This document shows positions 16,667-25,611 of a DNA stretch of 64,000 bases, one piece after another. The notes beneath the pieces are model-generated. The model had not been told where the DNA came from. It did no database searches and saw nothing but the letters and a program-made list of their open reading frames with translations. The DNA is from JAVBKV01 sp031553885. Lineage in GTDB: Bacteria > Bacteroidota > Bacteroidia > Bacteroidales > Azobacteroidaceae. The DNA is taken from positions 1 through 64,000 of the forward strand of contig JAVBKV010000041.1 in NCBI GenBank assembly GCA_031553885.1. Direction: 5' to 3'. Numbering within the stretch: position 1 is the first letter of the stretch; the number at the start of each line of letters is the position of its first letter. The translations under genes were made by a program, and so were the position numbers.

Positions 16667-16674
16667 TACTTTTA
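16667..16674 (+). promoter_or_regulatory. Possible promoter before cytochrome/FGE gene
   Basis: TACTTTTA differs by one base from TAnnTTTG and lies 32 nt before the ATG at 16706. An alternative ATG at 16664 would overlap this box. Confidence 0.25.
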
Positions 16675-16705
16675 CACTCCGTTGTTGATCCTTAAACAAT
16701 CTGGC

Positions 16706-18277
16706 ATGTTTTTTAATAAAAAATCCAACTTTTTGAAGAATAGTAAAGAGAAAAAAAATAAAAAAGACAAGTTGTTTTTTATTTTTGCAGGTTTAGTGAC
16801 AGGTGTGATCCTTTCACTTTCTTTGTATCAGACTTCCGTTTATTTTTCGACGGATGAGTCGTGTATGATGTGTCATGTACACCCGCATGCAGAGGAGAGC
16901 TGGAAGCTTTCCAAACACGTGAATAATTCCAGTGGAGTGAGGGTGCATTGTGTGGATTGTCACCTGCCGCCCAAACACAATACCTGGGATCATTATTGGG
17001 CCAAGTTGCAATTGGGAGTCCGGGATGTATGGGGATACATGACCAAAGACACTGCCGATTTCGATTGGGAAACCAAATCTCAGTTGGAACATGCCGTAAA
17101 ATACGTTCCCAATTCTTCCTGTAAAGAATGCCATGCTAATCTTTTCCCGGAAGGAATCAAGGACGATGGTATAACAGCCCACTTGTATTACGAAGAAAAC
17201 GAAAAGGCATTGGATCTGCAATGTATCAGTTGTCATCTGGATGCTGGACACTACAATCCGAATTATCAGCACGGAAAGCTGACCGGTGTGCCGGGAATGT
17301 CTTCCCAGCCGGTGGATACCAGTCTTTATTATAAGGCTCCTGCAACAGTAACTTCTTTTGCCGACTTTAAAGAAACCATACCCGGAACTTATGTTTCCAT
17401 TGAGATGAAAGCCATTCCTGGAGGAACTTTCAAAATGGGTAGTCCCGATAAAGAGCCTTTCCGTAAATCGGATGAAGGACCGGTACGGGAAGTGAAAATC
17501 AATCCGTTCTTTATGTCGGAAGTAGAAATTACCTGGGATCAGTTTTGGGCGTTTTACGCAAAAACAATGTCGGAAGGCCGCATAGCTCCGGAGATGGTTT
17601 ATGAAAACAACAGCCGCTCGGATGTGGATGCAGTTTCCGGTCCGACTCCTCCGTTCGGATTCCCGGATCAGGGCTGGGGTGGTGGTGATCGTCCTGCGAT
17701 TACGATGACGCATTATGCTGCGGAAACATTCTGCCTCTGGCTGTCTAAAGTGACCGGAAAGAAATACCGTTTGCCGACGGAGGCCGAATGGGAATATGCT
17801 GCTCGTGGAGGTACGGAAACCCCTTATTTCTTCGAGGGCAATCCGAAGGATTTCTCCAACGAAGGGTTCTGGAGAAAGTTCTTCAGTGCAAAAACAGAGA
17901 TTATCAGCGATTATGTGATTTATGACAACGATAGTAAAAATAAAACCCAGGAACCAGGCAGTGTCAAGCCGAATCCTTTCGGATTGAAGAACATGCTAGG
18001 TAATGTCATGGAATATTGTCAGGATAAATACGATCCCGAAGCATATTCCAAAGGCGGAACTTCGGTGGAAAACCCGTTGGTTACAGAGGGCGAAGAATAC
18101 GTTGTGCGTGGAGGAAATTATGTTTCGGATGCAGCTGATGTGCGTTGTGCTGCTCGGGATTATACCCGTCACGATGCCTGGTTGAAAACGGATCCGCAAC
18201 AGCCTAAGAGTATCTGGTGGTATTCGGATATCCGGGGTATTGGTTTCCGTATCGTTTGCGAAAATCCGGTTCCGTGA
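16706..18277 (+). CDS. Tetraheme NapC/NirT-like cytochrome fused to FGE-sulfatase (SUMF1-like) domain
   Basis: From ATG 16706 the protein has 523 residues. A basic N terminus is followed by a membrane anchor (about 23-42) and four CXXCH heme sites: CMMCH at 53-57, CVDCH at 82-86, CKECH at 139-143 and CISCH at 173-177. This is the layout of small membrane-bound quinol-oxidising cytochromes (NapC/NrfH). From about residue 225 to the end is a formylglycine-generating-enzyme-like domain (IPGGTFKMGSPD, LPTEAEWEYAARGG, VRGGNY, GIGFRIVCEN). The paired active-site cysteines of true FGE are not evident, so this part may bind rather than catalyse. It would face the periplasm. Two exported oxidoreductase/isomerase genes follow on the same strand and may be functional partners. 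Confidence 0.8.
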   Translation: MFFNKKSNFLKNSKEKKNKKDKLFFIFAGLVTGVILSLSLYQTSVYFSTDESCMMCHVHPHAEESWKLSKHVNNSSGVRVHCVDCHLPPKHNTWDHYWAKLQLGVRDVWGYMTKDTADFDWETKSQLEHAVKYVPNSSCKECHANLFPEGIKDDGITAHLYYEENEKALDLQCISCHLDAGHYNPNYQHGKLTGVPGMSSQPVDTSLYYKAPATVTSFADFKETIPGTYVSIEMKAIPGGTFKMGSPDKEPFRKSDEGPVREVKINPFFMSEVEITWDQFWAFYAKTMSEGRIAPEMVYENNSRSDVDAVSGPTPPFGFPDQGWGGGDRPAITMTHYAAETFCLWLSKVTGKKYRLPTEAEWEYAARGGTETPYFFEGNPKDFSNEGFWRKFFSAKTEIISDYVIYDNDSKNKTQEPGSVKPNPFGLKNMLGNVMEYCQDKYDPEAYSKGGTSVENPLVTEGEEYVVRGGNYVSDAADVRCAARDYTRHDAWLKTDPQQPKSIWWYSDIRGIGFRIVCENPVP

Positions 18278-18355
18278 CGCTTTAGTATGAATTTATAACC
18301 ATCCTCTAAATCCTTGCAGTTCAATGGTGAAAGGGGGCTAAATAAATTATTAATC

Positions 18356-19750
18356 ATGAAAAACGAAAACAAATTCAGTCGTAGAGGTTTCTTAAAAAGC
18401 ACGGCCGTAGCCGGACTTTATGGAGCGGTAGGTACGTCCGGAGCTGTTGCTGCTGCTTCGGCTTTCACTTCTTGTAAAGGTGAAGACAAAAACAAATTGG
18501 TTCCCCTGAAGCAACCGGGAGAATATTATGTGCCTGAACTGCCCGATATGGCAGCGGACGGAAAAGAATTGAGAGCCGGTGTTATCGGTTGTGGTGGCCG
18601 TGGTTCCGGGGCTGCTTTTAACTTTTTGGCTGCAGCCAATGGTCTGACGATTGTTGCGTTGGGTGATGTATTCCAGGAACGTGTCGATGGTTTGAGAAAC
18701 AAATTGAAATCGGATAAAGGAATCGACATTCCGGCTGAAAAATGTTTTGTTGGTCTGGATGCTTACAAACAAGTAATCGATTCGGATGTGGACGTGATTA
18801 TTGATGCAACTCCTCCTTTCTTCCGCCCTGAACATTTCCGCTATGCTGTGGAAAAAGGAAAACATTGTTTCTTAGAAAAACCAGCATGTGTGGATCCAGC
18901 TGGATACCGGGTGCTTGTAGCTGCTTCCAAACAGGCTTCTGCCAAGAATTTGTGCGTAGTTACGGGTACACAACGTCATCACCAGCGTTCTTATGTGGAA
19001 GCTTATAAAAAGGTGATGGAAGGATACATCGGTGAAATTACCGGAGGTGTTGTTTACTGGAATGGAGGTAAACTCTGGCACCGGAACCGCGAAGCCGGTT
19101 GGTCGGATGCAGACTGGATGATCAAAGACTGGGTGAACTGGAAATGGCTTTCCGGTGATCATATTGTGGAACAACATGTACACAACATAGACGTATTTAC
19201 CTGGTTTACCGGACTGAAACCGGTAAAAGCAGTAGGTTTCGGTTCTCGCCAACGCCGTATAACCGGTGACCAATACGATAACTTCAGTGTTGATTTCGTA
19301 ATGGATAATGGCATTCATTTACACAGTATGTGCCGCCAGATTCATGGTTGTGCAAACAATGTGAGTGAATTTTTCCAAGGTACCAAAGGATCTTTGTATA
19401 CTGATGCCGGTAACCATGCCGTTATTAAAGATTTGGCCGGTAATGAAATCTGGAAATATGATTTCGATAAAGAAGAAAAAGAGAAATACAAACAAACAGA
19501 CCCGTATACATTGGAACACGTGAACTGGATCAACCATATCCGTGCTAAAAAACCGATCATGCAAACTGAAGAAATTGCTATATCCAATATGGCTGCTATC
19601 ATGGGACGTGAGTCGGCTTATTCCGGAGGAGAAACCAACTGGGAATCAATGACTGCTTCTACGCTGGATGTTACTCCCAAGGATCTGAATATGGGAAAAA
19701 TGGACATGAGCGGATTTGTAGTGCCCGTTCCCGGAAAACCGGTTGAATAA
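18356..19750 (+). CDS. Exported Gfo/Idh/MocA-family oxidoreductase (Tat-type signal)
   Basis: I chose the ATG at 18356 (464 residues) because it places a twin-arginine-like signal SRRGFLKS at residues 8-15, followed by a hydrophobic stretch and a possible lipobox (AFTSC, Cys40). The Rossmann motif GVIGCGGRGSGAAF lies near 74-87, and the family motif FLEKPACVD near 171-179 carries the catalytic-site lysine. The C-terminal alpha/beta domain is of the MocA type. The family oxidises or reduces sugar derivatives with bound NAD(P). The Tat signal suggests cofactor loading before export. It precedes a Tat-type sugar isomerase-like gene by 56 nt; the pair is probably an operon acting on an unknown sugar. 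Confidence 0.82.
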   Translation: MKNENKFSRRGFLKSTAVAGLYGAVGTSGAVAAASAFTSCKGEDKNKLVPLKQPGEYYVPELPDMAADGKELRAGVIGCGGRGSGAAFNFLAAANGLTIVALGDVFQERVDGLRNKLKSDKGIDIPAEKCFVGLDAYKQVIDSDVDVIIDATPPFFRPEHFRYAVEKGKHCFLEKPACVDPAGYRVLVAASKQASAKNLCVVTGTQRHHQRSYVEAYKKVMEGYIGEITGGVVYWNGGKLWHRNREAGWSDADWMIKDWVNWKWLSGDHIVEQHVHNIDVFTWFTGLKPVKAVGFGSRQRRITGDQYDNFSVDFVMDNGIHLHSMCRQIHGCANNVSEFFQGTKGSLYTDAGNHAVIKDLAGNEIWKYDFDKEEKEKYKQTDPYTLEHVNWINHIRAKKPIMQTEEIAISNMAAIMGRESAYSGGETNWESMTASTLDVTPKDLNMGKMDMSGFVVPVPGKPVE

Positions 19751-19806
19751 AAAACAAGAAGGGATGATTGCATTCGCCCGGATGTAAATGACAAAAACAA
19801 TTAAAA

Positions 19807-20736
19807 ATGGAAAATAACAGGAGAAACTTTTTGAAAGCCTCCCTTTCCGGAGTTGCTTTGACAGCTTTGGGAAGCCAAGCGGCAATGGGAGCCGGTTTTT
19901 CTTCTTCGGAAGAAACGGCTGCTGCTCCGGCTAAGAAAAACGTTCCGCTGAAGATATCGTTTCAGGAAGGGACGGCTCCGGGAAAGAGCCTGGCCGAGAA
20001 ATTCGATTTCATGGAAAAACATGGAATTGTTGGCTTTGAACCTGGTGGAGGAAACCTGGCTGCGCGTGTCAATGAATTCCAACAGGCTTTGCGTGGAAGA
20101 AATATCAAAGTGAGCGCTATTTGCGCCGGATTCAAGGGCTTTATCTTATCGACGGATGCAGCCATTCGCCAGCAATGTATCGATACGATGAAAGAGATAC
20201 TTGCAGCTGCCGGTGAACTGGGATCTACCGGGGTAATTATCGTTCCGGCTTTCAATGGACAGGTTCCGGCAATGCCCCATACGATGGAAACCCGTAATTT
20301 TCTGTGCGAGCAATTCGGTATGTTGGGAGATTATGCTGCTCAGCATAATACCACAATTATCATGGAACCGCTCAACCGGAAAGAAGCGTTCTACCTGCGT
20401 CAGGTTGCAGATGCTGCTTCGATTTGTCGTGATATTGACAATAAAGGAGTTACCTGTCTGGGCGACTTCTGGCACATGACTTTCGAAGAAACCAGTGATT
20501 TTGCAGCTTTCCATGCTGCCGGAAAATACCTGCAACACGTGCATATCGCCAGCCGTAAACGCCGGAGCATGCCCGGGGAAGACGGTGATGCAGATAACTA
20601 CGTGGACGGATTCAAAGCGCTTAAAGAATTGAATTATTCGAAATATGTCAGTTTCGAATGTGGTTGTCAGGGCGATCGTGAAGTTATTGTTCCTGCAGCT
20701 GTAAAATTGTTACGCGATCAGTGGGCTAAGGCTTAG
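19807..20736 (+). CDS. Exported sugar phosphate isomerase/epimerase-like TIM-barrel protein
   Basis: This 309-residue protein starts with a twin-arginine-like signal (NRRNFLKASLSGVALTAL) and continues as an AP-endonuclease-2 type TIM barrel, the fold of hydroxypyruvate isomerase and tagatose epimerase. Metal-site segments include TIIMEPLNRKEAF near 185-197, CLGDFWHMTFEE near 218-229, the HVHIASRKR segment near 245-253 and YVSFECGC near 280. It lies 56 nt behind the Gfo/Idh/MocA gene, a pairing often seen in Bacteroidota for oxidation and isomerisation of sugars. A strong hairpin terminator follows at 20773. Confidence 0.82.
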   Translation: MENNRRNFLKASLSGVALTALGSQAAMGAGFSSSEETAAAPAKKNVPLKISFQEGTAPGKSLAEKFDFMEKHGIVGFEPGGGNLAARVNEFQQALRGRNIKVSAICAGFKGFILSTDAAIRQQCIDTMKEILAAAGELGSTGVIIVPAFNGQVPAMPHTMETRNFLCEQFGMLGDYAAQHNTTIIMEPLNRKEAFYLRQVADAASICRDIDNKGVTCLGDFWHMTFEETSDFAAFHAAGKYLQHVHIASRKRRSMPGEDGDADNYVDGFKALKELNYSKYVSFECGCQGDREVIVPAAVKLLRDQWAKA

Positions 20737-20762
20737 TTGATACAAACGCCCCGTTCGTAGAT

Positions 20763-20770
20763 TATTTTTG
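20763..20770 (+). promoter_or_regulatory. Possible promoter before the TonB receptor gene
   Basis: TATTTTTG matches TAnnTTTG, with TTG 24 nt upstream (20736-20738). The hairpin at 20773-20807 would then lie at or just after the transcription start. A second match, TAATTTTG at 20808-20815, is too close to the ATG unless the mRNA is leaderless. Confidence 0.35.
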
Positions 20771-20772
20771 TG

Positions 20773-20807
20773 AATACCCGGCAATAGAGCTACTATTGCC
20801 GGGTATT
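20773..20807 (+). terminator. Strong hairpin between isomerase-like and TonB receptor genes
   Basis: A perfect 15-bp stem (AATACCCGGCAATAG pairing with CTATTGCCGGGTATT) around a 5-nt loop, followed by TAATTTTGTTT. It ends the preceding operon, or acts as a 5' leader hairpin of the TonB receptor, whose ATG is at 20821. Confidence 0.8.
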
Positions 20808-20820
20808 TAATTTTGTTTGG

Positions 20821-23517
20821 ATGAAAAGAATATTAACCCTTTTGTTTTTATCCGGAATATTGTCCGGAGTCGGGCTGTATGCCCAGCAACAAGACACAAT
20901 CCTTGTCAGAGAAAAATATTTCGGGACGCCTTTACTTAAAGTACTTGGGGATTTTGATCATAAGTACGGAATCTCGAACCTGAAATATGATACTACGCTC
21001 ATCAGTAATTATCTGTTTGACTACCTGTATACGGGAACTCCCCGTAAGCTGGCTTTTGAAGTGATCTTTTCACAGATCAAAGACCTGGCTTATTATGAAG
21101 ATGAAGCGGGGAGCTATTGCATTGTTTTGAAAGAAAACCTGCCACGAAACCGTACCCGGATTGAGAATAAAACCTATACAGGTAAGGCGACCCGTCATAA
21201 CCTGAGGGTGACCGGACGGATCAAAGACCAGTCCAATGGAGAGCCTTTGCCCTTTGCCACTGTTTATGTGGAAGGGTATAACGATATTGCGACTACAACC
21301 AATACGGACGGCTATTTTACCCTGTATAATGTTCCTTCTGATAAAGAGACTCTGCTGTTCAGTTACTTAGGATACGAGACCCAGCATTTTTATCTTTCTC
21401 CGGAAATTCCGCTGGAAAATTTATTTGTGGAATTGACACCTGCAGTAAATATGTTGAACGAAGTCGTAGTTGTCAAGGAACGGGAAGATGTGTTGAAAAT
21501 ACCTAAGTTATCGATCGGAGTGATCCAGACGACGGCAGCTAAAATTGCCGATCTTCCTGCATTGGGAGAAAAGGACCTTTTTCGGACGTTTCAGTTAATG
21601 CCGGGAATCGCCGGAAGCAACGAGTCGTCGGCAGGTATGTATGTCCGGGGAGGAACACCCGACCAGAATCTGGTACTGTACGACGGATTCAGCATTTATC
21701 ACCAGGAACACCTCATGGGTGTATTCAGTGCGTTCAATACCAATGCAGTGAAGGACGTTCAATTGCACAAGGGCGGTTTTGACGCCAAATACGGAGGTCG
21801 TTTGTCGAGCGTTATGGAGATTGTGGGTAAAACCGGAAATGACAAGGAATTTAATATCGGAGGCGATGTCAGCTTCTTGGGAGTTAATGGCTTTATAGAG
21901 GTGCCGTTCCAGGAAAAAGGTTCCTTCTTTATTGCCGGAAGACGATCGTTCCAAAGTTTTATGTACGATAAATTCACAGATGTGTATTCGGAAAATCAGC
22001 AGATGATGTCCGGTGGACCAGGTGGAAAATTTAATCAACGGAACCAGGAAAAACCGAAGTCGTATTTTTATGACCTCAATGCCAAGCTGACCTATAATCC
22101 GACTAAAAAAGATATTTTTTCCATCAGTTTCTTCAACGGGGAAGATGACCTGGATAATTCCCGGAGCGGATTCGGCAGTTCTTTTATGGGAGGGAGTATT
22201 ACGGACCAGACCAACTGGGGAAATATCGGCAGCAGTATGAAATGGTCACGAAACTGGGACAATCGTCTTTATTCCAATCTGCTGGCTTCTTTTTCTAATT
22301 ATTATAGCCTGAGGAATCGCCAGAATAATTCGACAACTTCCAGCGTAGGCGGTAAAGTAGGGGTTATCTTTGACCAGAATACCAATGAGGATAATGATTT
22401 GTGGGACTATTCCCTTAAATTAGATAACGAATATAAAATCAACGGAAAAAATAAATTGGAATTCGGTTTGAATTATTCGAATTACAGAATTGATTACCGG
22501 TATTCCAAAAGCGATTCGGTCAATGTGCTGGATATGCAGAACAAGGGAAACCTGGCTTCTGCTTATGTGCAGGACCGGGTGACTCTGGGAGAAAAGTTTA
22601 CGGTTTTGCCGGGTATTCGTTTTTCTTATTATGATGTGACTTCAAAGATGTATTGGGAACCTCGCTTCCAGACTTTCTACAAGTTTAACGACCAATTCAA
22701 CCTCAAAGCTTCTGCCGGATATTATTATCAGTTTGTCAACCGGATTGTGAGGGAAGATATATCCGCCGGAAGCCGTGATATCTGGTTACTGTCGAATGAT
22801 GAGGGGATTCCGGTGAGCAGTTCCATCCATTGGATTTTCGGAGGTAGTTATGAAACCAAAGATTTTCTGTTCGATGTCGAAGCTTATTATAAGAAGTTGA
22901 ACGATCTGAGCGAGTATACCCTGAGGTTTGCCCCTTCTTTTATCGATAATACGGAATTTCAACAGTTTTTTTACAACGGTAAAGGTTATTCCCGGGGAAT
23001 TGATTTTCTGGTACAGAAAAAATACGGAAAGTTAACCGGTTGGGTAGGGTACACCCTGAGCGAAACCCGGTATCATTTTCCGGTGTATGGAGACGGTTAT
23101 TTTCCCGCCAATCAGGATGTAACGAATGAATTTAAAATTGTGGCGACCTATAAGCCGGTCAAAGACCTGACCTTGTCGGGAACCTGGATCTTCGCTACCG
23201 GGAAGCCCTATACGGAACCAATGGGTGCCTATACCCTGGATACACCCAATGGGGGAAACCTGAATTTCATTGTCGTCAATGGGAAAAACAATGCCCGTTA
23301 TCCGAATTATCATCGCTTAGATTTATTGGCCAAGTATGATTTGTCGTTCATCAAATCGATCAAATCCAGTCTGAGCCTTTCTCTGTTCAATGTTTACGAC
23401 CGGGCCAATGTCTGGTATAAGGAATACAATTACGATACCACCGACGGAGTAACTGCCACGAACGTAAATTTATTGGGTTTCACCCCCAACCTTACATTCA
23501 GCATCCAATTAAAATAA
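20821..23517 (+). CDS. TonB-dependent outer-membrane receptor with STN-like and carboxypeptidase-regulatory domains
   Basis: This 898-residue protein has a signal peptide ending at YAQQQ and a secretin/TonB N-terminal-like domain (about 25-105). A carboxypeptidase-regulatory beta domain follows (about 128-205, VTGRIKDQSNGEPLPFATVYVEG), then a plug domain (LPALGEKDLFRTFQLMPGI, GMYVRGGTPDQNLVLYDG) and a 22-strand-type barrel ending in TFSIQLK. It would import a ligand across the outer membrane using TonB energy. A DUF4249 lipoprotein follows 4 nt later, then a LytS/LytTR pair. This known pairing differs from SusC/SusD and its substrate is unknown. The receptor starts 13 nt after a strong hairpin. 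Confidence 0.88.
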   Translation: MKRILTLLFLSGILSGVGLYAQQQDTILVREKYFGTPLLKVLGDFDHKYGISNLKYDTTLISNYLFDYLYTGTPRKLAFEVIFSQIKDLAYYEDEAGSYCIVLKENLPRNRTRIENKTYTGKATRHNLRVTGRIKDQSNGEPLPFATVYVEGYNDIATTTNTDGYFTLYNVPSDKETLLFSYLGYETQHFYLSPEIPLENLFVELTPAVNMLNEVVVVKEREDVLKIPKLSIGVIQTTAAKIADLPALGEKDLFRTFQLMPGIAGSNESSAGMYVRGGTPDQNLVLYDGFSIYHQEHLMGVFSAFNTNAVKDVQLHKGGFDAKYGGRLSSVMEIVGKTGNDKEFNIGGDVSFLGVNGFIEVPFQEKGSFFIAGRRSFQSFMYDKFTDVYSENQQMMSGGPGGKFNQRNQEKPKSYFYDLNAKLTYNPTKKDIFSISFFNGEDDLDNSRSGFGSSFMGGSITDQTNWGNIGSSMKWSRNWDNRLYSNLLASFSNYYSLRNRQNNSTTSSVGGKVGVIFDQNTNEDNDLWDYSLKLDNEYKINGKNKLEFGLNYSNYRIDYRYSKSDSVNVLDMQNKGNLASAYVQDRVTLGEKFTVLPGIRFSYYDVTSKMYWEPRFQTFYKFNDQFNLKASAGYYYQFVNRIVREDISAGSRDIWLLSNDEGIPVSSSIHWIFGGSYETKDFLFDVEAYYKKLNDLSEYTLRFAPSFIDNTEFQQFFYNGKGYSRGIDFLVQKKYGKLTGWVGYTLSETRYHFPVYGDGYFPANQDVTNEFKIVATYKPVKDLTLSGTWIFATGKPYTEPMGAYTLDTPNGGNLNFIVVNGKNNARYPNYHRLDLLAKYDLSFIKSIKSSLSLSLFNVYDRANVWYKEYNYDTTDGVTATNVNLLGFTPNLTFSIQLK

Positions 23518-23521
23518 AAAA

Positions 23522-24448
23522 ATGAAGATAATGAAACCAGCGAAAAAAACAAATAACCACTTCCCCAAATGGCCGCGTAGCGGTCAAATCTCTGTAGCCC
23601 CGGGTGAGCGCAGCGTAACCCGGGGACAAAATGGACGATATGGACAAAATGGACAACGTAGACGATTGACAATAACAACAATAATAGCATCAATCGCATT
23701 ATTAATATCCGGTTGCGGAGAAGACATGATGAAATACGATGTCACATTGGATACACCGATCGTGGAAAGTTACCTGGAAGAAGGTAAAAACAGCATAACC
23801 GTGAAGGTATACAGCATGGAATATTATTCGGACGACGAATACATCCTCTCCAAGCCGGTTACAGGACTGAGTCTTCAAGTGAATGAGTCTAATTTGTCGG
23901 AAACAACTTCCGGTACTTATTCCCTGGAACTGGGAGAAACGATTTCCGGACTTCAGGATTTTGATCTGAAATTCGATTATAAAGGAAAAGCAGTGAAGGG
24001 CTCAACAACAGTCCCTCTTCCGGTGACCGGCCTGAAAGTGGAACCTGCATTCATGGAAAGAACTACTTACTATTATCCGGGTTCAGGGTCCGATACCATC
24101 GATATCACGCTTTCTTGGAATGATCCTGATCATAGTTATTATCAGGTATACATCGAGAGTCCGTCTTCTTCATCAACGATTGGCGGTGGGTTTCCCGGTG
24201 GTCAGTTCGGAAAGCGGATGATGCAGCCTTTTCAGGGAAATTCATATCAGTTGAATGCCATGGAATTCTCTTCAGTGGGAAATTATATCATTTATGTTTA
24301 CCGGGTCAACAAGGATTATGTGGAGTTATACGAACGGATCAGTTCCACGGATCTGGCCAATCCGGTCAGTTTTATAGATAATGCTTTTGGGGTTTTTACA
24401 TCGATGAGTGCTGCAAAAGTAGCTTTCAGGGTAACGCAGAGTGAATAA
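23522..24448 (+). CDS. DUF4249-family lipoprotein with repeat-derived N-terminal extension
   Basis: This 308-residue lipoprotein pairs with the TonB receptor upstream. Its lipobox (LLISGC, Cys65) lies unusually far from the only ATG start. Residues about 17-47 are encoded by a GC-rich palindromic repeat and short tandem units, giving WPRSGQISVAPGERSVTRG and then GQNGRYGQNGQRRR. After the repeat the frame has no ATG before the export signal (LTITTIIASIALLISGC), though a TTG at that point could serve as a start. The mature part (65-308) has beta-rich segments and a conserved-looking Tyr/Gly-rich middle. It is likely a partner of the receptor on the cell surface. See the separate repeat entry. 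Confidence 0.75.
   Translation: MKIMKPAKKTNNHFPKWPRSGQISVAPGERSVTRGQNGRYGQNGQRRRLTITTIIASIALLISGCGEDMMKYDVTLDTPIVESYLEEGKNSITVKVYSMEYYSDDEYILSKPVTGLSLQVNESNLSETTSGTYSLELGETISGLQDFDLKFDYKGKAVKGSTTVPLPVTGLKVEPAFMERTTYYYPGSGSDTIDITLSWNDPDHSYYQVYIESPSSSSTIGGGFPGGQFGKRMMQPFQGNSYQLNAMEFSSVGNYIIYVYRVNKDYVELYERISSTDLANPVSFIDNAFGVFTSMSAAKVAFRVTQSE
23571..23660. repeat. Palindromic and tandem repeat inserted in the 5' end of the DUF4249 gene
   Basis: The segment contains a hairpin GGCCGC-GTA-GCGGTC at 23571-23585. A second hairpin at 23598-23625 has arms CCCCGGGT and ACCCGGGG, with core GAGCGCAGCGTA. Tandem units built on GGACAAAAT and ATGGAC follow up to about 23660. The second hairpin matches the intergenic copy at 4733-4762. 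Confidence 0.7.
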
Positions 24449-24498
24449 TCCAGGGGATTGTTATCCATTCACATATTTTTGTTTTATTTTTGTCGACC

Positions 24499-25611
24499 AT
24501 GGAGAAAATCAGACGAATACAGCTTTTTGAAATTTTACTTTATGCCCTGATTTTGGTGACGGTATTGAGTATTCCTTTCTTTGCAGGATCCTTCCAGCGC
24601 AGAGGGATGGAGGGCGTATTTTTTGAGTGGTCACGGGTAATCCCTTTTTTATTGGTTTTTTTAGTCAATAATTATTGGCTGGCACCCCGTTTCCTGTTCA
24701 GAGAGAAATACATGCATTACATGCTTTATTGTATCGTACTGGTTACCGTGATGGTCATTCTTTCCGATTATCTGTTTGATCTGTTCCGGATGGCGCCTCC
24801 TTTTGAAAATCTGCCGGGGGAAGAATCTTTCATTCCCGGAAAAGGAGAAATCGGTCCGGGGAATCCTCCCGATTTTCGGTCTCACGGTCCGCCGGATCAT
24901 TTCCGGTTCCGGTTCAACTTCGGTCATGCCATTGTCTCTTTTTTGCTGATAGGATTCAACACCGGTATGAAAATTTTCGTGAAGTATACGGAGGATCAGA
25001 TCCGTCAGTCGGAAAAGGAACGCCAGCATTTGTTTACCGAACTGGCTTTTCTGAGGTATCAGATCAGTCCTCACTTTTTCATGAATACCTTGAATAACAT
25101 TCATGCCCTGGTCGATATCGATAGAGAAAGGGCTAAGGATGCCATTGTCAGGCTCTCCAAGATGATGAGGTATCTGTTGTACGAGTCGGAGCCCGAAAAA
25201 GTCTCGTTGAAAAAGGAAATTGAATTTATAGGAAGTTATATTGAACTGATGCGTCTGAGGTATGATGAAACCAATCTGGAGATTGTTTTTGAATATCCCC
25301 GGCAAACAGATGAAGTATTTGTTCCGGCATTTTTGTTCTTATCTTTCATCGAAAATGCCTTCAAGCATGGCATTCATCCGACTGACAGGTCTTTCATCCG
25401 GCTGGCTTTTGTCGTTAACGAAAAAGGACATTTACAGTTTTCAATGAAAAACAGCATTGGAAATCGCCAGGAGTCGGTAAGGGAAGCTTCCGGAATCGGT
25501 ATTGAAAATATTAAAAAACGACTGGATATTTTATATAAAGATAACTACGAATTGAAAATTCAGGAAAATCCGGACGAATTTGAGGTTTTACTCCTAATTC
25601 CACAAGCATGA
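24499..25611 (+). CDS. LytS-type sensor histidine kinase (His_kinase family)
   Basis: From ATG 24499 the protein has 370 residues. The first 160 residues include about four membrane segments and a Pro/Phe-rich periplasmic or cytosolic loop (PPFENLPGEESF). The catalytic region starts with LRYQISPHFFMNTLNNIHAL, the His_kinase box of the LytS/YehU family, with His192 as the phosphorylation site. The ATPase part follows with FIENAFKHG (N box) and GIGIENIKKRLD (G box). It overlaps the LytTR regulator by 4 nt, so the two form a cognate pair. The upstream TonB receptor/DUF4249 genes are probable targets or neighbours in the same signal chain. Confidence 0.88.
   Translation: MEKIRRIQLFEILLYALILVTVLSIPFFAGSFQRRGMEGVFFEWSRVIPFLLVFLVNNYWLAPRFLFREKYMHYMLYCIVLVTVMVILSDYLFDLFRMAPPFENLPGEESFIPGKGEIGPGNPPDFRSHGPPDHFRFRFNFGHAIVSFLLIGFNTGMKIFVKYTEDQIRQSEKERQHLFTELAFLRYQISPHFFMNTLNNIHALVDIDRERAKDAIVRLSKMMRYLLYESEPEKVSLKKEIEFIGSYIELMRLRYDETNLEIVFEYPRQTDEVFVPAFLFLSFIENAFKHGIHPTDRSFIRLAFVVNEKGHLQFSMKNSIGNRQESVREASGIGIENIKKRLDILYKDNYELKIQENPDEFEVLLLIPQA

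Noticed and set aside
16814..17713. Long minus-strand frame (299 codons) across the cytochrome/FGE gene
   Set aside because: The opposite strand has four CXXCH sites and FGE motifs; this frame is His/Arg-rich shadow sequence.
23430..23699. Minus-strand frame over the DUF4249 start
   Set aside because: It reads through the palindromic repeat and has no promoter or domain; it is a product of the repeat.
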